This document shows, one piece after another, positions 40,441 through 49,467 of a stretch of DNA of 64,000 nt. Under the pieces are notes generated by a model. The model was not told the origin of the DNA. It saw only the letters and a program-made list of their open reading frames with translations, and did no database searches. The stretch is from Pseudorhodobacter antarcticus (GTDB lineage: Bacteria > Pseudomonadota > Alphaproteobacteria > Rhodobacterales > Rhodobacteraceae). Positions within the stretch are counted from its first letter, which is position 1; each line of letters starts with the position of its first letter. Location of the stretch: contig NZ_FOCO01000012.1 in NCBI RefSeq assembly GCF_900110135.1, positions 29,005-93,004 of the forward strand, in the 5' to 3' direction. The translations under genes were made by a program, and so were the position numbers.

Positions 40441-41958
40441 TCAGGTCTCGCGCAGTCCAATTGCCAGCCGAAAGCTGACCGCCTCGGCCACATGTGGGCT
40501 GCGCACATCCGCCGAATGGTCAAGGTCAGCAATCGTGCGCGCCACCCGCAGCACCCGGTGATAGCCGCGCGCCGACAGGCCAAACCGTTCGGCAACCCGG
40601 TTCAGCAACGCTTTGCCCTCTGCGTCCGGCGTGGCGATCGCGTCCAGCAGCGCGCCTTCGGCCTCTGCGTTCACCCGCACCCCCGGGGCATCCGCAAAGC
40701 GTTTGCTTTGCACCCCGCGCGCCGCCGCAACCCGTGCTGCAATAATTGCCGAACTTTCGCCCGTGCTGGGCAGGTCAAGGTCGGTATAGCCGACCGGGGG
40801 CACCTCCACCCGCAGATCAAAACGGTCCATCAACGGCCCTGATATCCGGCCCAGATATTCCTCTCCGCACAGGGGCACCCTTGCACAAGCGCGGGTAGGG
40901 TCCGCCAAATACCCGCATTTACAAGGGTTTGCAGCCGCAATCAGCAAGAAACGGCAAGGATATTTGATATGCGCATTGGCCCGCGCCACCACCACTTCGC
41001 CCGTCTCAATCGGTTGGCGCAGGGTTTCCAGCACCGCGCGCGGAAACTCTGGAAATTCGTCCATGAACAAAACCCCGTTATGCGCCAGGCTGATCTGCCC
41101 CGGTTTTGCCCCCCGACCGCCCCCCACAATCGCCGCCATCGACGCGGTGTGATGCGGTTCACAAAAGGGCCGCGCGCGCGAAATGCCACCTTCGGTCAGA
41201 ACCCCCGCCAGCGACAGAATCATCGATGTTTCCAGCGCCTCCACCGCCGAAAGCGGCGGCAAAATACTGGGCAATCGTGCCGCCAACATGGATTTACCCG
41301 ACCCCGGCGACCCCACCATCAGCAAATGATGTCGCCCCGCCGCCGCAATTTCCATCGCTCGTTTGGCCCGTTCTTGCCCCTTCACATCCGCCATGTCACG
41401 GCCGTGCGGCTGGGCTGGCACCTCTCCCGGTTCGGCGGGCGCAATGGGGGCGGCCCCGGTATAATGGCGGATCACTTGGTCCAAACTGTCTGCCGCCAGC
41501 ACTTGGGCCGCCCCAACCCAGGCCGCTTCGGGCCCACAAGCGCGCGGGCACAACAAGCTGCGGTCGGCTTCTGCCGCGGCCATTGCTGCGGGCAGCGCGC
41601 CAATCACCGCAATCAGCCGCCCATCCAGCGACAATTCTCCCAGCGCCACGGTGTTTTCCACCGCATCGCGCGGAATAATCTCCAGCGCCGCCAACAAGGC
41701 CAGCGCAATCGGCAAATCGAAATGCGACCCCTCTTTGGGCAAATCGGCGGGCGACAAGTTCACAGTGATTCGTTTGGAGGGCAGGGCGATCGACATCGCC
41801 CCCAGCGCCGCCCGCACCCGTTCGCGCGCCTCCGACACGGCCTTGTCGGGCAGGCCCACGATGCCAAAATGCGGCAGGCCTGGGGATAATGCGCATTGCA
41901 CCTCCACCAGCCGTGCCTCCACCCCTTCAAACGCAACCGTAAAGGCCCGCGCCACCAT
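40441..41958 (-). CDS. comM: YifB/ComM family Mg-chelatase-like AAA ATPase
   Basis: About 505 aa. The N-terminal ChlI-like domain has EVQCALSPGLPHFGIVGLPD and VNLSPADLPKEGSHFDLPIA. Walker A is GSPGSGKSMLA, Walker B LFMDEFPEF, and the C-terminal Mg-chelatase domain has CPCKCGY-like Cys (NPCKCGYLADPTRAC). ComM is a branch-migration helicase in natural transformation of gammaproteobacteria; the role here is presumed similar. Start ATG 41958 (MVARAFTVAFEG) has GGGAG upstream. Convergent with gshB. Confidence 0.93.
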   Translation of the reverse strand: MVARAFTVAFEGVEARLVEVQCALSPGLPHFGIVGLPDKAVSEARERVRAALGAMSIALPSKRITVNLSPADLPKEGSHFDLPIALALLAALEIIPRDAVENTVALGELSLDGRLIAVIGALPAAMAAAEADRSLLCPRACGPEAAWVGAAQVLAADSLDQVIRHYTGAAPIAPAEPGEVPAQPHGRDMADVKGQERAKRAMEIAAAGRHHLLMVGSPGSGKSMLAARLPSILPPLSAVEALETSMILSLAGVLTEGGISRARPFCEPHHTASMAAIVGGGRGAKPGQISLAHNGVLFMDEFPEFPRAVLETLRQPIETGEVVVARANAHIKYPCRFLLIAAANPCKCGYLADPTRACARVPLCGEEYLGRISGPLMDRFDLRVEVPPVGYTDLDLPSTGESSAIIAARVAAARGVQSKRFADAPGVRVNAEAEGALLDAIATPDAEGKALLNRVAERFGLSARGYHRVLRVARTIADLDHSADVRSPHVAEAVSFRLAIGLRET

Positions 41959-42023
41959 AACCGCACTCCCGTTAACCTTGATTAACATCTAGCCGGGCAA
42001 TGGTTTACGAAGTGTAAACGGCT

Positions 42024-42887
42024 TTACGAATTATACAGCGCCATAAACTGCGGCCACGCGCCCGGATCGGCTAAAGTTTTGTCGCGGCAAAAGGCGTTGC
42101 AAAACCCCCAAACCCGGTCGCCATAGGCCATGAAATGGGTGACGGGATCGCCCGAATAAGGGCAAGCGGTATTGACCGATGGACCCTTTGCCAACGCGCC
42201 CGCCACGCCCGCACCCGGCCAATCACGGCGCGGATAATCGCGAAAATAATTGGCCTGATCTGCGCCGTCAGCATGGCCCATCGCGCGCCAACGGCGAAAC
42301 GACGGATGCGCCAAATGCGCCGCGACATAGGACTGCGCCTGCGTCCCCACGCCCAAATTATACCCCGCAATCCGTGCGGCAACTGGCGCGTAAAACGCAT
42401 CCGCCGCGCTGTAAGCCCCACACAGCCACGCCCCGTTCCCGGTCTGCGCGCGCGCCCAATCCCACAGGGTTTCCAGCCGCGCCAGATCATCCAGCACCGC
42501 TTGCGGGGCCGCGCAATTGGCGTAACTGACCCGCAGGTTCATTGGGCAATAATTGCGCAGCGCGCCAAACCCCGCATGCATTTCCGTCATCAAAACCCGC
42601 ACCACCGCCCGCGCTTTTGGGTCAGCGGGCAGCAGCCCCGCGCCCGGGTGGCGGCTTGCCAACTCCTCTGCCATCGCCAAGCTGTCGGGCACCACAGCCC
42701 CGTCCGGGCAGCGCATCACAGGCACCGTGCGCGCGGGCACAAACTGCGCCAACACTGCTGGCAATTCATCGGTATAAAGCCGCGCCGATTGGGTTTTGAC
42801 GGGGATGCCAAAGGCATCAAACAACAGCCAGCCTCGCAGGCTCCAACTGGAATAAGCGCGGTCGCCGATGGCAAGGGTATAGGTCAT
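42024..42887 (-). CDS. glutathione S-transferase with C-terminal Cys/His tail
   Basis: 287 aa. The N-terminal thioredoxin fold (AIGDRAYSSWSLRGWLLFDA, then VPARTVPVMRCPDG and the VPDSLAMAEELA glutathione site) and the helical C-domain (MNLRVSYAN ... LCGAYSAADAFYAPVAARI) make it a GST. Unusually, about 50 extra residues at the end carry CPYSGDPVTHFMAYGDRVWG followed by FCNAFCRDKT. This gives Cys, His, Cys and Cys in a pattern like a YHS/TRASH metal-binding module. The start follows AAAGGAC. Substrate unknown. Confidence 0.88.
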   Translation of the reverse strand: MTYTLAIGDRAYSSWSLRGWLLFDAFGIPVKTQSARLYTDELPAVLAQFVPARTVPVMRCPDGAVVPDSLAMAEELASRHPGAGLLPADPKARAVVRVLMTEMHAGFGALRNYCPMNLRVSYANCAAPQAVLDDLARLETLWDWARAQTGNGAWLCGAYSAADAFYAPVAARIAGYNLGVGTQAQSYVAAHLAHPSFRRWRAMGHADGADQANYFRDYPRRDWPGAGVAGALAKGPSVNTACPYSGDPVTHFMAYGDRVWGFCNAFCRDKTLADPGAWPQFMALYNS

Positions 42888-42996
42888 ATGCGGCGTCCTT
42901 TGATGGGGTTTCGCACAGATTATCCGCGCCAAACCCACAACACAAACCCGCATTTGCCCCGCCAGCGCTTAAACACCAGCGCTTACAAACCAACGC

Positions 42997-43554
42997 TTAC
43001 AAAATCCTGTTGATCGCCCCCGTCCGCCACGCGCCGTCAAACACCACTTCGGTCACTGACAAATTATCAATCTTTTGCGCAAACGCTTGATAGGCACTGA
43101 TCCCCAGCGCCCGCTGCACTTGCGTCAAAATCACGCCAAAATGGGCGACCACAATCACCTCAGGATGCACCAACAACCGATCAACCGCGCCATTCACCCG
43201 CGCTGAAACGGCATCCCAACTTTCGCCATCCGGTGGGGCCACGCTGCCCGGCTCCTCCCAATAAGCGCGAATATGCGCTTGATCTTTTACATCATCAAAG
43301 CGCTGTAACTCCCACGCACCAAAGTGAATTTCGCGCAAATCGGGATCATGCGGCAACCGCGACCTGCCGCCTTGAATGGCATCTGCCGTGGCCGCAGCCC
43401 GGATCAAGGTCGATGACACCACAGGCGCATCCGGCAAATAATCCGACAGCCGCGCCAAGGCCGCCACGTCCGATAAATCCGCGGGCAGGTCCGACCAGCC
43501 GACCATAGATTTCGCATGCGTTGGCCCGTGGCGGACCCAGAAAAACCGCGTCAC
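42997..43554 (-). CDS. cobC: histidine phosphatase family protein, probable alpha-ribazole phosphatase
   Basis: 185-aa phosphoglycerate-mutase-fold phosphatase. The catalytic motif is VRHGPTH and the second histidine is in VVAHFGVI; REIHFGAWE is the CobC-like core. Next to cobU the likely role is dephosphorylating alpha-ribazole or adenosylcobalamin 5'-phosphate in the lower-ligand assembly of vitamin B12. The start is GTG 43554, overlapping the cobU stop (GTGA). Name inferred from context, so moderate certainty. Confidence 0.75.
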   Translation of the reverse strand: MTRFFWVRHGPTHAKSMVGWSDLPADLSDVAALARLSDYLPDAPVVSSTLIRAAATADAIQGGRSRLPHDPDLREIHFGAWELQRFDDVKDQAHIRAYWEEPGSVAPPDGESWDAVSARVNGAVDRLLVHPEVIVVAHFGVILTQVQRALGISAYQAFAQKIDNLSVTEVVFDGAWRTGAINRIL

Positions 43555-44081
43555 AGCGCCCCCTTCAACACCAAGGGCAGCCCCGAAATCACCGCGACCA
43601 CCAGCCCCGCCTGCGCCGACAGCCGCTGGTTCAACCGCCCTTGGGCATCGCGAAACCGCCGCGCCAGCGCATTATCTGGCACAATCGACCAACCCAGCTC
43701 ATTCGTGACCACAACCACGGGGGCCGCACAGCCCGCCAGCGCCGCCATAAACCCGTCCATCTCGGCGTCCATATCCGCTTGCGCCAGCATCGTATTGGTC
43801 AGCCACATCGTCGCGCAATCCAACAGCGCCACCTCTTTGGGGCCCACCTCCGCCAGCGCCGCCGAAATATCGCGCGGCGCCTCCACCAGTCGCCAATCCG
43901 GCCCTCGGTCCACCCGGTGCGCGTCCACCTTCACCCGCATTTCCGCATCCCAAACTTGCGCGGTGGCCACATACACCCGCGCGCGCCCCGACCCCACGAC
44001 CAACCCTTCGGCAAACCCCGATTTGCCCGATTTCGCGCCCCCCGTCACCAGCGTTAGGGGGGGCAAGATTTTTTGCAGCAT
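43551..44081 (-). CDS. cobU: adenosylcobinamide kinase / adenosylcobinamide-phosphate guanylyltransferase
   Basis: 176-aa bifunctional enzyme that phosphorylates adenosylcobinamide and then adds GMP. P-loop VTGGAKSGKSGFAE, then YVATAQVWDAEM and HRVDRGPDWRLVEAP with the GMP-accepting histidine; the second loop is LLDCATMWLTN. Two consecutive ATGs (44084 and 44081) are possible. Start is preceded only by TTGGA. It is divergent from rpoH2, and the promoter of rpoH2 overlaps its 5' leader. Coupled to cobC. Confidence 0.93.
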   Translation of the reverse strand: MLQKILPPLTLVTGGAKSGKSGFAEGLVVGSGRARVYVATAQVWDAEMRVKVDAHRVDRGPDWRLVEAPRDISAALAEVGPKEVALLDCATMWLTNTMLAQADMDAEMDGFMAALAGCAAPVVVVTNELGWSIVPDNALARRFRDAQGRLNQRLSAQAGLVVAVISGLPLVLKGAL

Positions 44082-44086
44082 CATTA

Positions 44087-44116
44087 TGATCCAATCGCAA
44101 CCGGGACGCGTAATTA
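44087..44116 (+). promoter_or_regulatory. RpoE/ChrR-type promoter candidate of rpoH2
   Basis: TGATCC at 44087-44092, an 18-bp spacer and TAATTA at 44111-44116. In Rhodobacter, rpoHII is a target of the singlet-oxygen sigma factor RpoE, whose -35 element is TGATCC. The sequence lies 42 bp before the rpoH2 start and directly next to the cobU start on the other strand. Confidence 0.55.
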
Positions 44117-44157
44117 ATTTAAACGAAACGAATAGAGCAACGGCCAAGGGGGAAACG

Positions 44158-45033
44158 ATGGCACAAGCAGGATATAGCGACCAAACCATGTCCCGCCAAG
44201 CGATGAAGGCGGAACTTCTTGATGCTGAAACCGAATTGCGCCTTGCCTATGCGTGGCGCGATCAGCGCGATGAGGCGGCGCTGCACCGCCTGATCACCGC
44301 CTACATGCGCTTGGCCATCTCCATGGCGTCAAAATTCCGCCGCTACGGCGCGCCCATGAACGACCTTATCCAAGAGGCGTCTTTGGGCTTGATGAAGGCC
44401 GCCGATAAATTTGACCCTGACCGCGGCGTGCGCTTTTCCACCTATGCTGTCTGGTGGATTAAGGCGAGCATCCAGGAATACGTGATGCGCAACTGGTCCA
44501 TGGTCCGCACCGGCTCCACCAGCAGCCAAAAAGCCTTGTTTTTCAACTTGCGCCGCGTGCAGGCAAAGCTGGAACGTGAGGCGACGCAGCGCGGCGAAAC
44601 GCTGGATGCGCACCAGTTGCGTGCCAAAGTGGCGCTGGAAATCGGCGTCCCCTTGCACGATGTCGAAATGATGGACGGTCGCTTGTCTGGCTCCGACTAC
44701 TCCCTTAATGCCACCCAATCGTCCGAGGATGAAGGTCGCGAATGGATTGACGCGCTGGAAGATGACAGCGCCCAAGCCGCCGATGTGATCGAAGACAGCC
44801 ACGACCGCGCCCATTTACGCACCTGGTTGGTCAAGGCAATGGTCGATCTGAATCCGCGCGAACGCTTCATCATCACAGAACGCAAGCTGCGCGACGAAGG
44901 GCGCACGTTGGAAAGCCTTGGCATCGAGCTGGGCCTGTCCAAAGAACGCGTTCGCCAGCTGGAGGCGGCAGCTTTTACCAAACTGCGCCGCAGCCTTGAA
45001 ACCGGCACGCGTGAGGTGCATCACTTCCTGTGA
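44158..45033 (+). CDS. rpoH2: RNA polymerase sigma-32-family factor, RpoHII type
   Basis: 291-aa alternative sigma factor. Region 2 contains LITAYMRLAISMASKFRRYG, NDLIQEASLGLMKAADKFDP and FSTYAVWWIKASIQEYVM. The RpoH box is SSQKALFFNLRRVQAKLE, and region 4 is LNPRERFIITERKL ... LGLSKERVRQLEAAAF. It resembles RpoHII of Rhodobacter more than RpoHI in its N-terminal SRQAMKAELLDAET. The ribosome-binding site is AAGGGGG. A TGATCC-type promoter precedes it. Its stop overlaps the ATG of the ChaN-like gene (TGATG), so that gene is likely co-expressed. Confidence 0.93.
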   Translation: MAQAGYSDQTMSRQAMKAELLDAETELRLAYAWRDQRDEAALHRLITAYMRLAISMASKFRRYGAPMNDLIQEASLGLMKAADKFDPDRGVRFSTYAVWWIKASIQEYVMRNWSMVRTGSTSSQKALFFNLRRVQAKLEREATQRGETLDAHQLRAKVALEIGVPLHDVEMMDGRLSGSDYSLNATQSSEDEGREWIDALEDDSAQAADVIEDSHDRAHLRTWLVKAMVDLNPRERFIITERKLRDEGRTLESLGIELGLSKERVRQLEAAAFTKLRRSLETGTREVHHFL

Positions 45034-45866
45034 TGCGCGTTTCTCCTTTCAAAACCGCCGCCCCGTTTTGCGCAGCCCTTTTGGGCTGTGCAGGGGCGGC
45101 ACACGCCGATCTGGTGACGCTGGATGATTTGCCCACAGCGCCCCCCGCCCAAATCCTGATTTTGGGCGAAATCCATGACAACCCCAACCACCATGAAACC
45201 CAAGCTGCCTTGGTGCAGCGGTGGCATCCCACAGCACTGGTGTTTGAAATGCTAACCCCCGCGCAGGCGGCAGCGATCGGTGACACGCCCCGCGACAACG
45301 CCGCGCGAATGGCTGAAATGACGGGCTGGGCCACCTCTGGCTGGCCCGATTATGCGTTGTACCACCCCATTTTCGCGGCCTCTGGCACCGCTGAAGTCTA
45401 TGGCGCAGCCCTTGACCGCGTCGATGTGCGCCGTGCCATGACCGATGGGGCAGGGGCCGTTTTTGGCCCCGATGCCGCCCTCTACGGCCTTGCCAGCCCT
45501 TTGCCCGCGCCCGAACAGGCGCTGCGCGAGACCGATCAAATGACCGCCCATTGTAACGCCCTACCGCCCGAAATGCTGCCCGGCATGGTCGCCGCCCAAC
45601 GCCTGCGCGACGCCGCTTTTGCCCGCACCGCCTTGCAAGCCTTGGAAAAAACCGGCGGTCCCGTGGTGGTCATCACAGGCTCCGGCCACGCCGACCGCGC
45701 GCGCGGCATCCCCGCAGCCCTTGGCATTGCCGCCCCCGCAATCACCGCATTTTCCTTGGGCCAAGTCGAAGGCGACCCCGGCCCCGATGCCCCCTTTGAC
45801 GCGTGGATCGTCACCGCCCCCACCCCGCGCGACGACCCTTGCGCGGCCTTCACCAAAACCCCTTAA
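45033..45866 (+). CDS. ChaN family (DUF399) protein, exported
   Basis: 277 aa with a signal peptide of about 25 residues (PFKTAAPFCAALLGCAGAAH). The mature part has ILILGEIHDNPNHHETQAAL and VVVITGSGHADRARGIPAAL, the two histidine-containing motifs of ChaN, a heme-binding protein of the TraB/Tiki fold. There is a cysteine (LLGC) in the signal region that could be a lipobox, but no consensus. It is translationally coupled to rpoH2, suggesting an oxidative/heat-stress role. The TraB/GumN protein near 17 kb is a distant relative. Confidence 0.82.
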   Translation: MRVSPFKTAAPFCAALLGCAGAAHADLVTLDDLPTAPPAQILILGEIHDNPNHHETQAALVQRWHPTALVFEMLTPAQAAAIGDTPRDNAARMAEMTGWATSGWPDYALYHPIFAASGTAEVYGAALDRVDVRRAMTDGAGAVFGPDAALYGLASPLPAPEQALRETDQMTAHCNALPPEMLPGMVAAQRLRDAAFARTALQALEKTGGPVVVITGSGHADRARGIPAALGIAAPAITAFSLGQVEGDPGPDAPFDAWIVTAPTPRDDPCAAFTKTP

Positions 45867-45925
45867 CGAAACCCGTTCACCTCCCCCCCCAAACCCGCTA
45901 ACATGCCCCAAACAAGGGGGCTAAA

Positions 45926-47125
45926 ATGCTGTCAAACAAGCGTATTTTGTTGGTGATCGGCGGTGGCATCGCCGCGTTCAAATCGCTGGACCTTATCCGC
46001 CGCCTGCGCGAACAAGGCGCATCGGTGGCCCCGGTCCTCACCCGCGCGGGCGAACAATTTGTCACCCCCCTTTCGGTCGCGGCGCTGTCCGGCGCAAAAC
46101 TGCACCGCGATTTGTTTGATCTGACCGAGGAGGCGGAGATGGGCCACATCCAACTCTCTCGCTCGGCTGATCTGATCGTGGTCGCCCCCGCCACCGCCGA
46201 TCTGATGGCCAAAATGGCCACGGGCCGCGCCGATGATCTCGCCTCCACCCTGCTGCTCGCCACCGACACGCCTGTGCTTATCGCGCCCGCGATGAATGTG
46301 CGCATGTGGCAACACGCCGCCACCCAGCGCAACATCGCCACCCTGCGCGCCGATGGCATCGCGTTTGTGGGTCCAAATGATGGCGATATGGCTTGCGGCG
46401 AACACGGCCCCGGCCGCATGGCCGAACCGGCGGAGATTTTGGCGGCGATCAAAACCGCCCTCACCGCCGGGCCGCTGGCGGGCAAACACATCCTCGTCAC
46501 CTCCGGTCCCACCCACGAACCGATTGATCCCGTGCGCTATATTGCCAACCGTTCCTCGGGTGCGCAGGGCACCGCCTTGGCCGCCGCCCTGCGCGATCTG
46601 GGGGCAAATGTCACCTTCATCACGGGCCCGGCCAGCGTGCCTGCCCCCACAGGCGTCACCGTGGTCCGCGTCGAAACCGCCGTTCAAATGCTGGCCGCCG
46701 TGCAATCGGCATTGCCCGCCGATGCCGCCATTTTTGTCGCCGCCGTGGCCGATTGGCGCGTCGCCAACGCCGCCGCGTCAAAACTGAAAAAGGATGGGTC
46801 CGGCAAGGCGCCACCGTTGGAATTCACCGAAAACCCCGACATTCTTGCGACTCTGTCCAAAATGGGGGCAGGGCGGCCCACCCTTGTCGTGGGCTTTGCC
46901 GCCGAAACCGATAACGTCCTTGCCCACGCCACTGCCAAACGCCTGCGCAAAGGCTGCGATTGGATTGTCGCCAACGATGTCTCTCCCGAAAGGGGCATCA
47001 TGGGCGGCACGGAAAACGCCGTCACCCTGATCACCGATGCCGGCAGCGATGTGTGGCCGCGCCTACCAAAATCACAGGTGGCCCGGCGTTTGGCCGCAAA
47101 AATCGCCGACACGCTGCGCGGATGA
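45926..47125 (+). CDS. coaBC: bifunctional phosphopantothenoylcysteine decarboxylase / phosphopantothenate-cysteine ligase
   Basis: 399-aa coenzyme A biosynthesis enzyme. The N-terminal CoaC half has VIGGGIAAFKSLDLIRRL, VVAPATADLMAKMATG and IAPAMNVRMW (substrate-binding PxMNxxMW). The C-terminal CoaB half begins ILVTSGPTHEPIDPVRYIAN and includes GFAAET and WIVANDVSPERGIMGG. Start ATG has GGGGG upstream. It lies 59 bp after the chaN-like gene and convergent with the asmA-like gene. Confidence 0.97.
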   Translation: MLSNKRILLVIGGGIAAFKSLDLIRRLREQGASVAPVLTRAGEQFVTPLSVAALSGAKLHRDLFDLTEEAEMGHIQLSRSADLIVVAPATADLMAKMATGRADDLASTLLLATDTPVLIAPAMNVRMWQHAATQRNIATLRADGIAFVGPNDGDMACGEHGPGRMAEPAEILAAIKTALTAGPLAGKHILVTSGPTHEPIDPVRYIANRSSGAQGTALAAALRDLGANVTFITGPASVPAPTGVTVVRVETAVQMLAAVQSALPADAAIFVAAVADWRVANAAASKLKKDGSGKAPPLEFTENPDILATLSKMGAGRPTLVVGFAAETDNVLAHATAKRLRKGCDWIVANDVSPERGIMGGTENAVTLITDAGSDVWPRLPKSQVARRLAAKIADTLRG

Positions 47126-47171
47126 TTTGAACGGATTGAGGCCTGCCCAACCGTCCGTCAATTGCCGCCCG

Positions 47172-49214
47172 TCAATTCCCGCCCAACAACTTGCGCAAGG
47201 CGCGCGCCGCTTCCGCCTCCAGCGCGTCTTGGGCGCGGCGCTTGGCGGCATCTTCCAGCCGCTCGCCTTCCAAACGCTGGATGCCCAATTCTGCTTCCAG
47301 CTTGGCCTTCACCCGGTCCTCTTCCGCCCGCGCTTTAACCTTCAACTTCTCTTTTTCTTCGGCAAGGTTCTGGTCAATCAACGCTTGCATATCCAGCCTG
47401 AACTTTGGCTGCGCCCAAGGCCCCGAAATCACCACGGGCACCGTCACACCGCCCGTCCCATCGCTGCCCGCCAGCGCGGTTCCCGTCAACCGATACGCCA
47501 CATCGCGCGCCCCGATGCCAACTTGCCCCGCCCCCGTGGCCGCGATATAGGGCGCGCCAAGCCGCAGGTCGTCATTGAACAACACGCCGTTTTGCAGCGT
47601 AAACGACCCCGTGATCGCATCAAAAATCGTTTTCTGCCCCGCGCCAACATATCCCGCATCCAGCGCGCGCAGCATCCCCAACAGGTCCAACCCCAGCAGC
47701 TCGCCCTTGCCAAACCGCAGCGTGCCACTGCCCGACAGCGAATTCATAATGCCCGATATGCTGTTGCCAACGCCCAAAAACTTCACGCCAATGTCGCCCG
47801 TGCCAATCAATCGGTCAAACTTGGCCACATCTTGCAACAAAGGCTGCATCGCAATCCCGGCCAAGGTCAAATCGCCACCAACCGACAAACCGCCCCGCCC
47901 ATTGATCACGAAATTGCCCGTCACATTGCCGCCATAGGCCTGCAATTGGCGTGCTTCAATCACCATCCGCGCCCGGTCCAACGTGACCAGCAGCCGGGTT
48001 TGGTTCACCGATGCCCGTCCAAAATCAATGCTATCTGCCGACAGAGCCACCGCAGCATCCATGCCCGCCAGCGCGCTTACGTCGATCACATCGCGCGACC
48101 ATCCCGGCGCAGGGGCCGCAGCAACGCCGCCGCCACCCCCACCACCAGCGCCCGTATTCCCCCCCGCCAATGCCGCAAAATCCAGCGCCCCCGCTGTCAT
48201 CTTTGCAGTCACTTTGGGGCGCGCACCGCCAAACGTCAGGTCAAAATCACCGTTCAGGCGGTTGGCGTCCAACTGCACCGTCGCCCCCCGCAAATGCACG
48301 GACCCGGCAGATGCGATGGTCAGCGCGCCCGACACTTGCCGCACCGTCGCGCCCAAGCCTTGCGGCAGCACTGGTGCGGTCTGTCCCGCGATGCCAGCTA
48401 GGGCCGCAAGATCGGCCAAATCCGCCGTCAACGCACCTTCGGCAACCACAGGGGCCAATCCCATCCGGCCGTCAAATTCAAACGTCGACCCGCCCACATT
48501 CGCGCGCAAGGTGGTGTCGCTCAAATCACCCGCTGCAAACGCCTTGAACGCGGCCACGCGCCCGTCCATCGCCACACGAACCCCCTCTTTCACCGCCGAC
48601 AGGGTGAACGTCGCCGGACCCGCCGCATCGGGCAGCCGCACTTGTGCTGCGATATTGCGCAAATCCACGCGCGTGCCCGTGGCATGGTCGATAAACAGCA
48701 GCGATCCGTCCTTGATCATCCCTTCGTCCAACGTAATAACTTGCGCGCGCGCCGTGTCCGCGCCTGTTGGGGCCGGGCTTGCCGCACCCGCACCCGCGCC
48801 ACCGCCCGGCACGGTGTCCCAATTGTCCACCCCGTCCTTGCCGCGCTCCAAAATAATCTGGGGCCGGATCGCCTCAATCTTGGTGATTTTGATGTCGCCG
48901 CCAAACAGCGCGGCCATTTCCACCCCAATCGTCAGCCCTTCGGCCTCCAGCATGGGCCCCGCGCGCGACCAATCGGCATTGGCAATCCGCACCAACCCGG
49001 TTTTAACCCCCAGCACGGGCCACACCGTGGGGCTTACCTCGCCCTCCACCGTCAAAACCCGCCCGGTTGCTTTGAAAAACTGCGCAGCGGCGACCTGCGC
49101 CACCTTTTGGGATGGGATTAAAAACACCCCCGCCACCATAACCACGATCAGCATCACCAGACCCGACCCGATCCGCACAATCCACCGCATGCTGCCACCC
49201 CCATCGTTTTTCAT
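47172..49214 (-). CDS. AsmA family protein
   Basis: About 680-aa envelope protein with one N-terminal membrane anchor (IVRIGSGLVMLIVVMVAGVF) and a long periplasmic beta-rich body. The AsmA N-domain is FKATGRVLTVEGEVSPTVWP and the C-terminal AsmA-like domain contains LSGSGTLRFGKGELLGLDLL. The last 80 residues form a charged coiled coil (EEKEKLKVKARAEEDRVKA). A glycine run (seven Gly) is in the middle. AsmA-like proteins are thought to move phospholipids to the outer membrane. Start ATG 49214 follows AGGATT; 49190 is an alternative. Confidence 0.88.
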   Translation of the reverse strand: MKNDGGGSMRWIVRIGSGLVMLIVVMVAGVFLIPSQKVAQVAAAQFFKATGRVLTVEGEVSPTVWPVLGVKTGLVRIANADWSRAGPMLEAEGLTIGVEMAALFGGDIKITKIEAIRPQIILERGKDGVDNWDTVPGGGAGAGAASPAPTGADTARAQVITLDEGMIKDGSLLFIDHATGTRVDLRNIAAQVRLPDAAGPATFTLSAVKEGVRVAMDGRVAAFKAFAAGDLSDTTLRANVGGSTFEFDGRMGLAPVVAEGALTADLADLAALAGIAGQTAPVLPQGLGATVRQVSGALTIASAGSVHLRGATVQLDANRLNGDFDLTFGGARPKVTAKMTAGALDFAALAGGNTGAGGGGGGGVAAAPAPGWSRDVIDVSALAGMDAAVALSADSIDFGRASVNQTRLLVTLDRARMVIEARQLQAYGGNVTGNFVINGRGGLSVGGDLTLAGIAMQPLLQDVAKFDRLIGTGDIGVKFLGVGNSISGIMNSLSGSGTLRFGKGELLGLDLLGMLRALDAGYVGAGQKTIFDAITGSFTLQNGVLFNDDLRLGAPYIAATGAGQVGIGARDVAYRLTGTALAGSDGTGGVTVPVVISGPWAQPKFRLDMQALIDQNLAEEKEKLKVKARAEEDRVKAKLEAELGIQRLEGERLEDAAKRRAQDALEAEAARALRKLLGGN

Positions 49215-49467
49215 GGGAATCCTACGCACTGACCGACCGTTCGGCAACCTTTCCCGTTCGCGCCCCAGCCAGATACGGCACGCTGCGGGCCGAAAAATGG
49301 GGGGATTGGCACCGCGCCCCCCATTTAAGCGATGACAAATGCGGCGCGGGTGATCAAGGTGGGCGCAATGACGCAAGCATGGCCCCACACAGCGCGAAAC
49401 GCCCTTGGGTCGCCCCCAACAGCGCTTGCAAAAACAAGCACGGAACGCATGGTGAAGGAGATGACGC

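Noticed and set aside
42997..44157. Cobalamin riboswitch upstream of cobU.
   Set aside because: The 5' region is only a short divergent gap filled by the rpoH2 promoter; no B12 box is seen.
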